A stretch of DNA of 64,000 nucleotides. It comes from Blasia pusilla. Lineage: Eukaryota > Marchantiophyta > Marchantiopsida > Blasiales. Location of the stretch: the NCBI GenBank assembly GCA_050084515.1, contig CM114272.1, positions 22,754,001-22,818,000 of the forward strand, read 5' to 3'. The translations under genes were made by a program, and so were the position numbers. Positions 35,994 to 48,233 of this stretch are shown one piece after another. Each line of letters opens with the position of its first letter. Position 1 is the first letter of the stretch. The notes beneath the pieces are model-generated. The model was not told the DNA's origin. It saw only the letters and a list, made by a program, of their open reading frames with translations, and did not search any database.

Positions 35994-37976
35994 TCTATAC
36001 TATTACTGCAACATACATGTACGATATCTATAAGAAGTGAAGCCTCCTCAAAATACTCTACTCTCCTAAGGGACTTGTTTTTGCTTTTAATGAGACTTAT
36101 TTCTCGACTTGTGCGGTGTCGTGGTTTGATTGGTTGATTGTGTGTCTGATTCAATTTGATTTTGTGCGTCCAAGAGGGGCAATCTCGATGTATGGACACG
36201 TGTTTGTGACAAAGCACCTCTTATTAGAAGCAGACACATGCTAGCCTCCGAACCTTTTGAGAGCAGATAAATGTAGTAGAAGAGAAGGGAGAGGCAAGGC
36301 GGGACTCAATCGACTTCTATTCTCATGGTGGAGCGAGTGGAAATGCTAGAATCAGAGGTGAAAGTGCAGCAGCTACTAGCCAAGGAGGGTGTGGCAAGGA
36401 AATTGTAATTCTCCTTCCGATCATTACCTGCAACTACAATTTTTCGCGCGACCTTGGAAGGAGGATCTGAACCCTTTCAACTATTATCGAGTGAAGCGAT
36501 GAAGTTGTAAACTTGTGTCTGATGGGTCGATCGGCTGTATCCTGCATGAGTTGAGCTCCATGTCGTGTTTTCAGTAGCTTTGATATTAAGTCATGCATTT
36601 TCACACTTCAAAAATAGGAAAGTGTTTGCGAGGATCATCGCCGATGAAGCATTGTCTCCCTAGGAAGATAGACGGACTATGGAGCTTTTCTGAATGTTTC
36701 AAGCAAAGCCTTTTCACAACCTGAAATTATTGCCGTATGCTTGGAACCCTAAGTAATTCAGCCAAAAATGTTCTACCATGGAAAGCCAAGCGTGGATGTA
36801 AGAGATCATAATTTTACTGTCAAAACTTCAATTAACTTTATGTTGGTTTCATTGAATCGGATCGTGAGAATGTTCTGCCAATCTTGTGAGTGGTGTCGCA
36901 AGATCTTGCATTCATCTTATGATGATGAATTCACATGAGATTAATTTTGACGAGTTGGATGTCTTGTGGACTTCCACAAGAAGCAAAGGTAAAGGTGACA
37001 GTGCGCTATTCTCCTCTTTATAGCGTGCCATGCACAATGAGATTTCTTTTTTGGTAAGCAAAGCTTGCGGGGCACACACAAGCTAGGGCAAAACTGCTTT
37101 AAGGCAAGACCCGCATCCAGGATATGCAATCCTCCATCCATCCCTCCCTTTACTTTGTGCACGGGTTTTCAGTAGCTAGATTCGTTGGACGCCTCTTCTG
37201 TCCAAAAGCCCATTAATTTTAGTCTCTTCTCGTAATTCCTTTGGTAGGCAACGCTAGATACCTATAGGCCATAGAAATACCCCTAAGCAAAAGAATCGTG
37301 CAAACCTCAGAACTATGCAAGGATTGTTGGAGGAAGACGTCGTTTCATTCCTCCTTTCAAATTCGTTGTCAGACTTTGTTCATGTGAAGTCTACTAAGCT
37401 AAGGTGAGCGGATGTGATTTTCTTGTGATAGCTCTACAGGAAGAAAATGTCTCTCGGCTATGGCAGCGTGATGATCTTCTTCTCATGAAGGGTGGTCCTG
37501 CAGAGAGGGAGGATCTTCTCCGTCAACCTTTGTTCATGTGAAGGGAATTTAGCATAAGCTGAGATGATCGGATTTTCTCGTGTCAAGAAGAAGATTGCTT
37601 TGGAAATTTCACTGTGATGGACTTCTCATGATGGGTTCTCTGGCGGAAACGTGGGATGTTGAGTTCATGTGAAGCTTAGTGAACTTAGCGTAAGCTGAGC
37701 AGAGATGATGGAATTTTCTTGGGACAGGTTTTCAGGAAGAACATTGTTATGGATGATCTTGTGGGTGTGGGTTTTAGGGTACGTTTTTTGTCCGCACGAT
37801 ACGTCTCGCGCATGTAGGTACATTCCTTCCAAATCTGACCACGCCCTCCTCGTGCCTCTGCCATGCGTCGTCATCTATCTTTATAACCAGTCCTTTGTCC
37901 GAACTATGCACTATAACCACACGTCTTTTATTCTTGCTAATTTGACGCCTCTGCATTGAACGGAAATTCTTTCTAG
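35994..37976 (+). mobile_element. Helitron-B, non-autonomous, abuts Helitron-C
   Basis: Starts TCTATACTATTACTGC directly after the CTAG end of Helitron-C, with AAGAAGTGAAGCC about 40 bases in. Ends GCATTGAACGGAAATTCTTT, then CTAG at 37973-37976, followed by T. Its last ~200 bases match the last ~220 of Helitron-A (shared CAAATTAGCAA in reverse complement), and 37428-37509 matches an internal module of A. Its terminal hairpin has decayed. It is 1983 bp long and encodes no replicase. Confidence 0.8.
37378..37770 (+). repeat. three tandem ~150-bp degenerate repeats in Helitron-B
   Basis: Units begin at TTCATGTGAAG (about 37378, 37533 and 37661), each followed by TAAGCTGAG or CTAAGGTGAG, a GATGxGATTTTCT box and a CAGGAAGAA- or CAAGAAGAA-type segment. 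One unit contains the module shared with Helitron-A. Confidence 0.75.
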
Positions 37977-39226
37977 TCTCTTTAGATACCACATAAAATC
38001 TTGTCATTTTTATCTATACCATTATGGGAAAGTGCTATCTTCTTGCAGATTGCTGCAGTTCAGACATTTGGCAAATTAGGCCACTTAGCTTTGGCCCTAC
38101 GTTAGCCTAATTTCAAAAAAATTTTGTTTCATTCTATGTCATTGCGATGGGTTGGGTTAGGGTTTCTAGGCCTTCATGGTACTTAGCCCTCCATTATAAC
38201 GATGTTACATACATTTTAAATTTGATTATAGTGAAATTCGTTACTAACAAAGTCCATTGATGCACGATCTTTTTAACAACATGGGTTGATGAACATTGCA
38301 ACTTTGAAAGGGCCAAAGAGGTTGTGAGGGGTTTTGGCGGCCTCTAGGGTTTTCCAACATTGAGGGTTGGAAAGTATTTATTGCATGCATTTATTCTAAA
38401 AGTAAGAGTGCGAGGCGAGGTCCATACAGATCTAGGTATCATTCACTCACCCACTAGCACATGAGTTATGAGCTTTACTTTTTTTAGCTTTCACAACCTT
38501 ACAAACATAGATGCTTTATGTTATTGTATGTTGCATCCGAGTTCTATGTAAGTGTTATGTAAGCTATAGTCATAGTAGAGTTCTACTTTCTGACTAATCT
38601 GCCCTATGCATCTCAAGTTTTATAAGGACGTCTACATTTACAAGTGGTGCAACCTCCGGGTGATGAACTGCATCACCAATAGAGCTCCAAACAACATATT
38701 TTAGCTCCTAGCAACCTCTAAGTGATTATCACCAACACCAACTTGAGCTCCAAACAACATCATTGAGCTCCCAGAAATACCTCCATCATCGCTCAAGTTG
38801 GCTTTGCATCGGCTCTCCGTACATCCAAACGTCTCCTTTATCGGCTCCATCTTTGATACTGTCTCCACAAGGCGGAACCCAAGTTAGCTTATAGCAAGGA
38901 GAGTCCAGTCTATGGCGGCAACCATCTCGCTTCTTGTCACATTTGTGCAAGCAAGGCGACTGTGAACACATCAAGGTTGCATTGAAGCCAACTATGGCAA
39001 CTACGATAACATCAAGAAAGTCGACCCAAGGAAAGGAGAAAAGAATCTCTAGAGTCGTTTCATCGCATAAGCATTATGGTGTAAAAGTGCTAGATGCATA
39101 GCTTCTAGAGAGCTCCCCTTTGTCTCCTATGTTCCACATGATTGTGTCTGTTTGAGTGCTTGGAAAAAGTACCGCATGGACATTTTCCCTCCTTAGGGGA
39201 CAAAGCATAACCCCTAAAATTTTTTA
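37977..39226. other. no supported gene
   Basis: Mixed sequence. The trinucleotide-rich segment around 38640-38790 repeats CATCACCAA/GAGCTCCAAACAACAT about twice. No domain recognised. Confidence 0.35.
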
Positions 39227-40208
39227 GACTTTGGGGGCGCGTGCAGCAATTCTCTTCCCACTAGTAGCAAGGCTCCCGAATCGGAAAAAGGTTATTTCCC
39301 GAGGCCTGTTGAGGGCTCCGGGAAATCAAAGAATGTCAAAATATAACTTGAAGGGTCCCCACAGTATCAAGCCAGAAGACCCAACGTCGAGCAGGAATGC
39401 AATGGTGAAGCCTCATCTAGAAAGAAGCGGCTTAAAACACATATACAATATTGCAAAGTTCTATCTCCATTCTTGAGGGTTGTGGCGAGCAAGGGTGTCC
39501 CAAAGGCGGCAGCTAAGGGGACTCAAAACGTGCAAAAACATGGAGGCATTTTTTCTAGTGTGCAAATAGTTTTGTGAACTCTAACTCTGAACTAGAAGAG
39601 CGCAAGTGTGTAGGGTTGCACATAGACAAGAAATGTCTCCACAAGGTAGGGGTCATCTGCAATACAAAATGCTCTTACGAAATTCTATCATGAAAGCAAA
39701 AAGTGAAAGTGTCCCTCTAAAAGTAATCAACTCCAGTACTTTGATCCCTTTGCTTGAGACTCAAGGCTTCAACCCCCCTCTCAACCACCCCTTGGATGTT
39801 GTAGACTTCGGGGACGCGCGTAGGTACTCTCTTCCCACTAACGGCAAGGCTCCCCGGATTGGAAAAAGTTTATTTCCCAAGGCATGTTGAGGGCTCCGGG
39901 AAATCTAAGAATGTCAGAATATAACTTGAAGGGTCCCCACAGTATCAAGCCAGAAGACCCAACGTCGAGCATGAATGCAATGGTGAAGCCTCATCTGCAA
40001 AGAAGCGGCTTAAAACACATATACAACATTGTGAAGTTCCATCTCCATTCTTGAGGGTTGTGGCGAGCAAGGGTAACCCAAAGGAGGCAGCTAAGGGGAC
40101 TCAAAACGTGCAAAAACATGGAGGCATTGTTGTTAGTGTGCAAATAGTTTTGTGAACTCTAACTTTGAACTAGAAGAGCGCGAGTGTGTAGGGTTGCACA
40201 TAGGCAAG
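39227..40208 (+). repeat. 404-bp direct duplication, 577-bp period
   Basis: 39227-39630 and 39804-40208 are about 93-95% identical by eye, from GACTTxGGGG to GGTTGCACATAG.CAAG. The 173 bases between them are unique. No LTR-type ends (TG...CA) and no coding potential I recognise. Confidence 0.9.
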
Positions 40209-42903
40209 CCATGCCTTGTTCTGGAATCTGCATCAAATTTTTCATTTTGGAAATTAGCCTCGGATTTCGTGTCAACTCAATTTGACAAAAAGAACAAACA
40301 CAAGAGAAGCAAGTGGGCCAAGAAAGCCCGAAACAAAACTCGGGAGAGGAGGAGAGGGGTAAATCAACATCGCATCAAGGGACGCCCTGGGAACGGGCAA
40401 GGTAGCCTCTCTGTGAAGTGAACACAAAGAGAGAGTGGAGCAAAGTCTGCTCGACCACGACTTGCTACACATCGAACATCGCATTGGGGACATCGTGGGA
40501 GGGGACGAGGTTTGCTCTTTGTGAAGCAAACAGACAGAGGGCCGATCTCTTGCAAAGTCGAGCACAACCATGAGCTCCTGCAAAGTCGAGCACGACCACG
40601 AGCATATACAAACCTCACGACCATAGCGATCGGAGTACCCACGAGAGCGTCTAGAAGCGCACGAAGACGCCCACGAAACAACGCACAAACAAACTTAAGT
40701 GGTGCAGCGGCGAGAGCAAGAGCTTTTAGACGAGGTGGGGTGCAGTCCGTGCGGAGAGAGGTGGAAAGGATTTTTGAGGGAGAGGATGTGAAGGAGATTT
40801 CAAAAGCACGTAGCCAAGAATGAAGGGACACAACAACCATACTTGGAAAGTTAGAACATGGGATGAGGGGATTGAGATATTTGGATTGTCTGGAGTATAG
40901 GGCCAATTATGGTAAACCCAATGTTTGTCATGATCCCGATCTTATTTCAAATTACTTTACCAATTTTGAGACAATTAAAAGAGATTACTTACTCCTAATT
41001 TTTCCATGTAGTAAACCCTTTCTTATTTGATATGTTTTTAAATTCCAAATATAAGTTTAGAAGAAAGAAATGTTGATCTATAATTATTTAACAAAACTCA
41101 CATGACCCATTTGATGAAAACTAGATTTATTTTATAGGTGCAAAGGTAATCTATATTTTTTCAATTATTGGATGAATTTTTAAAAAATCACAAACCATAG
41201 AAAGAAAATTATTCAAAATTGTTCAAATATTCCCATAGATTTCATACTTATGATTAAGATAATTTTATCTTTCATTTTGGAATTGGATTTTTATTTCTTT
41301 AGGAAAAATCCATATAGTCTTTATCATCCATATAGGCAGCCTTTCTAAAAGATTTAAAATAAATATCTATTTTACCAAAAGAAAATATCCAAAAAAATAG
41401 ATGCATCATATTTATTAATCAAAGAAATTTTTCATCATTACAAGTGTTAGGGCATGAGGTAGTAATAGCAAGCCTCATTTTAGTGTGGATGGTCTAGTTT
41501 TGAATCCTCGACCCTTTATGTTTTGATGGAGAATAGAAGGATGGATATAGGGCGGACGGATTGGCAAAAGGTGGATGCTTGTAGGACGCCAAACAAAAGA
41601 TGGATGTAGGGTCAAAAAAAGACTAAAAGGATGGGTGTAGAGTGACAGACAGAGTTGGGTTGAATATTGAGTTGGGTTTCTTGGTTTCTTAGCTTGTTGG
41701 ATGGTAATAGCTATGTATCTTGTGTAGCCATGTCTATGGGGATATCATTTACATAGGAATAGAGAGTATTTTCTCAGTGTATCCGGAGGGGGTTAAGCTT
41801 TATCTTTGTAGATGGGGGATAATCTATTGAGAAGGTGGGAAACTTGAATGTGTACTTTCCCCCGATTTTGAGGAATTTGGTGCTACATATTAAAATTCAT
41901 TTTTTAATTAATAAATTGAAAATTGAAAAAAAACATTATTGGCACCACCAACTCAACTAATCAACTCATGCCTAGTACAAATTTTCTTTTGCAGTATTTA
42001 GGGTAAATAATTGTAGTAAAAGTCTAAAATGGACATGACACCTAAAATTGGAAGTAAAAGATCTCACAAACATAGTGGCAACTTAGAAATTTTAAATTTG
42101 AATTTTCTTAATATCAATGGCATCATGGTTTTTTATTAACATTCCGGTGGGGAAATAACATATGGATGTAAATGCATGACTGTAAACGAGGTGGCCATTT
42201 AGAAGGATTCCAACCACTTATAAAGATCCAAAGCCAGATTTACCCTAAACCCTAAACCCCCAAAGGAAGATTTTTTCTTTCTTCCATAATTTACATGAAA
42301 TAAATAAAATAAGAGAAGAAAAAGTGAAAATAAGATGCGGGATTTAATTTCGCATCATCATGCGGATGAATATTCGCGTAGAAATTTCTGCATACGTTCG
42401 GGTGAACCGTAGAAAAAACCACGCGCTTGAGTGAATGGACCGACCCAAAGTCCCTCGGGTGTGGAAGGGTTTAGGGTTAAGCGTTAAGCGGACATGCAAA
42501 CGAGTGTTCGTGAATCCGTGGAAGGCATGTGCGTTCATTACCAAGTCTTTGTCCCTCCGCTCCGTCTGCATCCAGAACGAACCTGATACTAGTAGTCTAG
42601 TAGAAGTCGTCGACGTGTGATGCGGCTTCGCCTTCACATGATCGGAAACTCGAAATGGTCTTGGATTGACCGACTGACCGGGTACTCACCGCGAGCGTGC
42701 CTCATGTGGATGGATCGCAGCCTCTGGGGAGGCTGCATTTCCTGGCGCGCGGTTTAAGCCGCGATCGCAACTGGGCATACATGGAAGCATGACTAGCGCG
42801 TTTCTGGCTTTGTTGGATTCGTTTAGGATAAAACCACTCCTCCACAAGATAAATAATTACTATCTTCGAGATGCAACGTTCACCCATCCGATAATAGTAA
42901 GAA
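40209..42903. other. no supported gene
   Basis: At 40554-40606 a 26-bp unit (GCAAAGTCGAGCAC) is repeated twice; frames on both strands across it are not taken as genes. From 40900 to 42240 the DNA is strongly AT-rich. A short telomere-like run (CCCTAAACCCTAAACCCC) lies near 42243. Confidence 0.35.
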
Positions 42904-43016
42904 CTAGTACTCCGGTAACGTGCGATGCACCAGTAGTATGCGTAGATGTAGAATGAATATTTAAAAAAGTTATCATATTAAAAAAAATTTATAAACTACA
43001 TAAGAAATGAATAGAG

Positions 43017-44850
43017 TTATTTTTTTAGAGAAGCATTACTTCCCAATATTATTCTAGTGGAAGATTTAGAATTCACTTTTGATAAGGCAACGTAGAGTTA
43101 TCCATGTGAAAAAACACCAGTCGGAAGATAGAGACCCACATTGCCCAGAGTTTGGCATTGGGATTTATTGATAGTCATAGCAAAAGCCGTCCGAACGAGG
43201 AATTGAAATCTTCGTAAATCAAATGGCAAACCAGAGTCCGATGCAATTAAAGGGAGATGTGGAATAAAAATTCAATCCCCAATGTTCATCCCAATCATGA
43301 TCTCGGCATCAATAATTGTTTTGGAGAGACCGCGAACAACCAATCGACTTCCAATTGCTTGTCCCTTAGAACCATTGATATCCTGCAAAAGCATGATGGG
43401 AGCTGTGGAACACGACCTTCTGCCACCTTCAACAACCAATCAGCAAATGCAATTTGATCTTGTTGCGTAGCAGCTTCGATTAATTGCTCTCTCAGATTAG
43501 TTTTAAGTTTGAAGACCTTTACATGAGGCCATAAGTAGGATCTCTTTAGGGTTGCTTGATTAATTTGTGCTCGTTGAGCACGACGAACAACAGGAAGCTA
43601 GAACTTGGCGAAAATCACCACCAAAGATGACTACTTTTCCTCCTAAAGGTATCCTTGAACTGCGAACAAACAACCCCCCATAATATCTTGAAGAGTACGA
43701 TTCACATCCTCAAAAGTATGATGATGAGCCATAGGTGCCTCATCCCAAATAATAAGCGATGCCTTTTGAATAAGACGTGCCTCATCATTGTTGATAATTA
43801 TTCTACATGTGAAGGTCTTATCAAGATTTAGAGGAATCTCGAAGCGAGAGTGAGCTGTTCGGCCACCCTCCAATAATAAAGCCGCAATTTGAGACGATGC
43901 AAAAGCCAAAGCTATACCTCCCTTAGAACGTACACTGGCAAGAAGAAGATTGTACAAAAAAGTCTTTCTCGTTCCACCAAGGCCATCAATGAAAAATAAC
44001 CTTGGAGTGGGTGAAGCACAAATTCAATATTTAGGAGCTCTTGATGAACAATATCCCAAAAAATCCACTCGCCTTCATTTAATCGAGCCTCTCCAAGAAT
44101 AACTTCATGAAATATATTTCTGTGATCATACATGTGCTCCTCTTCTTCAAATCGCGATGGCATACGGGTCAGAATGGAATATGGGTTGGGACATGTTAGG
44201 AATGTGGAAATGTGCTTTCCTTGATCTTGTAAATGATCATGTACTTCCAATAAGGCAATGTTAATGACAATCGCATTCAATGGGAGATCAAGAGAAAATA
44301 CAAAGAAAAGTAGATATACAAAGTAAACAATACAATAAATAAAATTCAAATATTGTATGACTAACTTCACGTTGTCTCCATAAGATGTCCTCAATTAGTG
44401 GAACTAAGAACAATTCCTATAGTGATGTTGGTCGAGCTAGAGTGTTATAAGCTATAATGATAGCGAATAGTTGACGAAGTGAGGAGCCAACATGGATCTC
44501 AAAAGCCTCTTGCATGCAAGAGAAAACCTCCCTATCATCCTCTAGGAGCCCTAATTGAATGGAAGCCTCCTTAAATGTTGGATATAACACTCCATCAATA
44601 GTTCTAACATCTTCATAGCAAGTTGAACCTCAAACATGATGTAAAAGCAATCGTAGCCAATGTCGTTCTCCTTCTCCTATACTAATATAAAATTAGAAAT
44701 ATGAGGTTGAGTATATGATTTGGCTACATTGGCTAGAAGGAGATAATGAAGCAAAAGGAAAAGATAATGTTTACCTAGGTGGGTGAGATACAATCGCTCG
44801 ATAGGTGGGCTGCAACCGTTACGCGCACGAACTCGACATTTCCAGATTGT
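43017..44850 (-). pseudogene. Helitron Rep/Pif1-like helicase, second copy, deleted and mutated
   Basis: Same protein family as the copy at 2631-6390, including a conserved intron: donor after CACCCACCTAG near 44778 and acceptor TATAG near 44676. It covers the end of Rep, the linker (INIALLEVHDHLQD), a damaged Walker A (IDGLGGTRKT at about 43960-43992: Pro to Leu and Gly to Arg; the Lys remains), WDEAPMAHHH (motif II), GGDFRQ and the C-terminal AMTINKSQCQT (motif VI). The intron found after Walker A in the first copy is absent here. Roughly 450 bases between motif III and the C-terminal block are missing, several stops occur, and it ends in TAA at 43017-43019. Older or less constrained than the first copy. 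Confidence 0.82.
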
Positions 44851-45129
44851 CATCCCTCAAATTATGAGATTTCTCTGGTCGACCTGTTCCGATCAGTGAG
44901 GGTCACTACGGAATTTGGAAACGTGCGACTGCTTTCTGCAATCTTGACATGCTTTGCAGTATTTCCAGGTCTTCAAAGAGCGTGCCCAAATACACTACAT
45001 GGGTATCTGTCTTTCATCAAAGCAACCGTTTCGATGGATGAATGATGGAATACCATTCGTCTCGTGTTGGCGATGGAAAGACGGAAAGCCCCATCCACCT
45101 TGTGTGTTGTGCTGTCTACGAGAATACAT

Positions 45130-45470
45130 CCATTTAACTGCGAGTTGGATCCCTCTATTTCATTCGAGCACCAAAGAGAAGCGGAGATCCAACTCACAGC
45201 ATCCCCACTCATAGGACAGACAAAAATGCCTCTATTTTGTTCGAGTTGTTGAGAGAAGCGGAGTTCCAACTCACATGACGGACGAAAATGACAAAGGAAC
45301 AGTACTCTTCCTCTATTTTTTTTGTAGAGAGAGAAGAAAATAAGAATCTAACAGCTGAGAGAAGGTGAGCTCCAACTCAGAGGACGGATGAAAATGCCTA
45401 AGGAACACTACTCTTGTGGAGCTACAACGCATCCACTCAAGGGACGGACGAAAACGCCTAAGCAACGTAT
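45130..45470. repeat. degenerate ~90-bp tandem repeats
   Basis: Three to four units share CCTCTATTTTxTTCGAG, GAGAGAAGCGGAGxTCCAACTCA and GACGGACGAAAATGCC (about 45145, 45228, 45312, 45400). Located inside the presumed Helitron-2, upstream of its coding relic. Function unknown. Confidence 0.75.
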
Positions 45471-46019
45471 GATAAATTTTGGATACTGATCTTCCCATCC
45501 AAGAGACCCTAATGTAGTCACCAAAAACATGGGCATGTGGTAGAGGTACCTGGGTCAGACGTCCGCTGCAGCTAGCCACAAGAGAAGATCAAAGCTAGCG
45601 GAGGAGCATGTGCAAAAAAAGAAAAATGTCGTTCGAAGACGAAGAGAGAGATAGGACAGAGAAAGACGCCATCAAAAAGGAGAGAAGACGGGAGAGAAAT
45701 AGATGCCATCCAAAGGAGGGAGAGTCAGAGGGCAAGCAAGGGAGAGTCGGAGGGCAAGGGAATTCCCTTCAGGCTCTTTAGCGAGTGAGAGCGAAACAAC
45801 TGATTCGTCATTGGTCGCTGTGAGGGACGTTTCTTGACGGGAAACTCGTTTGTTGTCGATAGAGTCTAACTGTAACAATGTGGATGAAATTCAAAGAATT
45901 CTTGGTTGAACCGGCCTTCCGACATTAGAATACCCCGTGGCACAGGTTGTTCCCAGTGAACGCCGTAGAGGTTGTCTTACTATTCTTTTAGCTCTGTAGT
46001 GTCCTCCAGCTTGATCATG

Positions 46020-46053
46020 GCATGAAGTGAGCATGCGGATTCTCACTTCATGC
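46020..46053. repeat. perfect inverted repeat, 12-bp arms
   Basis: GCATGAAGTGAG, 10-base loop, then the exact reverse complement. Confidence 0.85.
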
Positions 46054-46289
46054 AGAGAATTCTTGAAGACGAAGAGAGAGATGGGACAGTGCTACAGTCT
46101 ACTTCTAGCGAAAGTCCAAGGATAAACATGAAATGTGAGTAGTGCAAACAGACGATTGTCTTTGGTACTTTTTCTCGAGATAAAAGAGGACCAAAACCCC
46201 CACCTCCGCAGATAACAATCCCGTATTCAAAAAAATTTGAAGTTGGAGTCTAGGAGCGGTAAGAGGACGGCTGTGGGAAGCAAGTCCTG

Positions 46290-46324
46290 AGTTCCACACG
46301 ATGAGTTTCTCATCGTGTGGAACT
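46290..46324. repeat. perfect inverted repeat, 16-bp arms, 3-base loop
   Basis: AGTTCCACACGATGAG, loop TTT, then the exact reverse complement. Confidence 0.9.
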
Positions 46325-47411
46325 TAAGGAATCGAGTAAAAGACAATGTTACATAGGCCTGCCTACACAAATTCGATCATAGACTCCCAGTGATTGCGAT
46401 ACGGCAACGCAAAGAAAGTGAATCAGGGACGCCCTGTGATTCGTAGACACAAAGATGTAGTGCGGCTAGTTCTCCGCTCCTTTGAAGCAAATCAGAATGG
46501 GAAATCGCAATCTCACGAAGTCTGCTCTGAACCAAAGTAATTCCTACACTGACAAGTCACAAATTCTTAGATTTGGTTGCAGCCAGCTTGTTCGAAGATT
46601 TTGTGAGCGAGAGAGAGCTTCTCCTCTTTCACATGGAGAAACCCACACGGAAGTAAAACAATCCAAACCAATTCCTACTTGGAAACAGAGATTTACCCTC
46701 TTGGGTCGATAAGCTTTCTCCAAATTTTCCAACACCTTGATGCTGCCTCCACTTTGCCGCAACCTTCTTCACCAGCTCCTTCTTGAGTTCCTTGACACCT
46801 ACATTGAGTCTACTCCAACTTAGAGACGCGGATGATTTATGTGCAATGAGCTAGAGCTAGGAAGTTCATAGGTGTCTTAATTCGGCTGGTTACATCAATA
46901 AGTTTCCTCTTTTACTTCCGAACTGACAAGTGTCCCAAGTAAAAAAAAAAATCATGTCTCATTCAAATATAAGCCGTTCGAATGGAAGCCCTCTGAACTT
47001 TCCCATAGATTTGATTTTTTTATTTGTTTTAACTTTTTCTTCAAAGCGGCCATTTCAAGATGATTGCTCATGGAGGGCTTCACTTCTTTGGGAAAAAAAA
47101 AAACCATAAGAAGCAAGTAGAAAAGAAGACATTTTTAGCAAAAGAAGAACATACGTGAGAGAGGGAACAATCGGGCAAAGAGAGGATGCAGTGGGGTGAA
47201 GAGCTAGAGCGCCACGCCTTGAGCCGCATCTCCAACTGAGATTCAACGTTTGCCGTGTTTGCGAGGGGGTGGGGAAGAGCGGCTTGACTCTTTCATAGCC
47301 GCGGTTCAAGAATTAGCCGCGCTCCACGATTTCTCAGAGAGAAAAATGGGTTTGGGTGGGGAAAGTTCGTTGATGTGGTATGGTTGGATTTGGGTTGAAG
47401 ATCATGTTCAC

Positions 47412-47415
<4 letters not shown>

Positions 47416-47483
<68 letters not shown>
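47416..47483. repeat. (GA)~34 dinucleotide microsatellite
   Basis: About 68 bases of uninterrupted GA. Overlapping frames encode only Arg-Glu or Ser-Leu and are artefacts. Confidence 0.97.
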
Positions 47484-47487
<4 letters not shown>

Positions 47488-48048
47488 CAAAAAAGAAAGA
47501 AAGAACTTGAGAGGGCGGTGTTCTTCATCCGTAGCAGGACTTCAAAGCCTACTTGAGGATTCGACTGGGAGTGTCATGCATTGTACTTCTTGCTTCCACC
47601 AAGTCAGCCTCTACTTTGGCTGATTATTCCGAACAGAAGTAGAAAGTTGGCTGATTCTGGGCATAGTATTCAAGCTCCAAATTTGTTCTACTTTTTGTTA
47701 GTAACAAGTTATGCAGTAGACCGATTCATCCTAAAGATATACATGATAAAATTATGAGCTCTTAAGAGATATATTATTTATTTTTACGTGTCTTTCCTGA
47801 AAATTATTACGGGAAATCTAGATTCTTATTAGAGATTCTCATCTTGTGATGCTTGCCTCACACATCATCACGTCACAATTTTGATAAGGTAAGTTAGCCA
47901 ATTGTCCGCACATTAAATTTTTGGGGTAGATTAAATTAAATTACCTCTATGGTAATAATAGGTCATTTGAATTACCTATCTGTATTAGCCTCTATGTGAT
48001 GTCAATTCTATTTACGTGTCTATGGTTCTTATGTCCTATGGTTTTCCA
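47484..48048. other. no supported gene
   Basis: AT-rich, nothing recognised before the mini-Helitron. Confidence 0.4.
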
Positions 48049-48233
48049 TCAATATTATTAAGAGAAGATGGGGTTAGAAAAACCCTCCTCCAGAGTTGCA
48101 CGATCCTTTCAAACCTATTTTGTTGCTCACAATTTTCAGATTAAAAGAGTAATTAAGTGATGAAAAAGGTAATTAAATTAAGAGTACCACAAACTTAAGA
48201 GATGAAAAAAAATTCTTGCATGCATCATACTAG
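48049..48233 (+). mobile_element. mini-Helitron, family 1 copy c
   Basis: Starts TCAATATTATTAAGAGAAGA after A (48048), carries GGGGTTAGAAAAACCCTCCTC near position 25 and AATTAAATTAAGAG in its last third, and ends in a decayed hairpin around TTGCATGCATCATACTAG followed by T. It is 185 bp and non-coding. It aligns along its length with 30192-30382. Confidence 0.85.

Larger units (their letters stand above)
42904..47140 (-). mobile_element. Helitron-2, autonomous-type relic (5' end approximate)
   Basis: The 3' end on the minus strand is hairpin GTGCATCGCAC (42920-42930), then GTTACCGGAGTACTAG ending at 42904, followed by T. The Rep/helicase relic lies just inside. At 47078-47095 the minus strand carries TTCCCAAAGAAGTGAAGC, which in Helitron-A lies about 50 bases inside the 5' end, so the 5' terminus is expected near 47140; the exact TC is not clear. 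About 4.2 kb. Confidence 0.6.

Noticed and set aside
40272-40906. Overlapping minus-strand open frames of 138 and 180 codons
   Set aside because: Two registers are open at once over repeated GCAAAGTCGAGCAC sequence; Ser/Arg/Leu-biased products without domains.
42241-42262. Telomere-like CCCTAAA repeats
   Set aside because: Only two to three units, interstitial; too short to mean a former chromosome end.
44674-44700. TCCTATACTAATATAAAATT looked like a Helitron 5' end on the + strand
   Set aside because: Its reverse complement is the 3' end of an intron (…TATAG acceptor) that aligns with the intron at 3784-3890 of the first helicase copy, and coding resumes directly after it.
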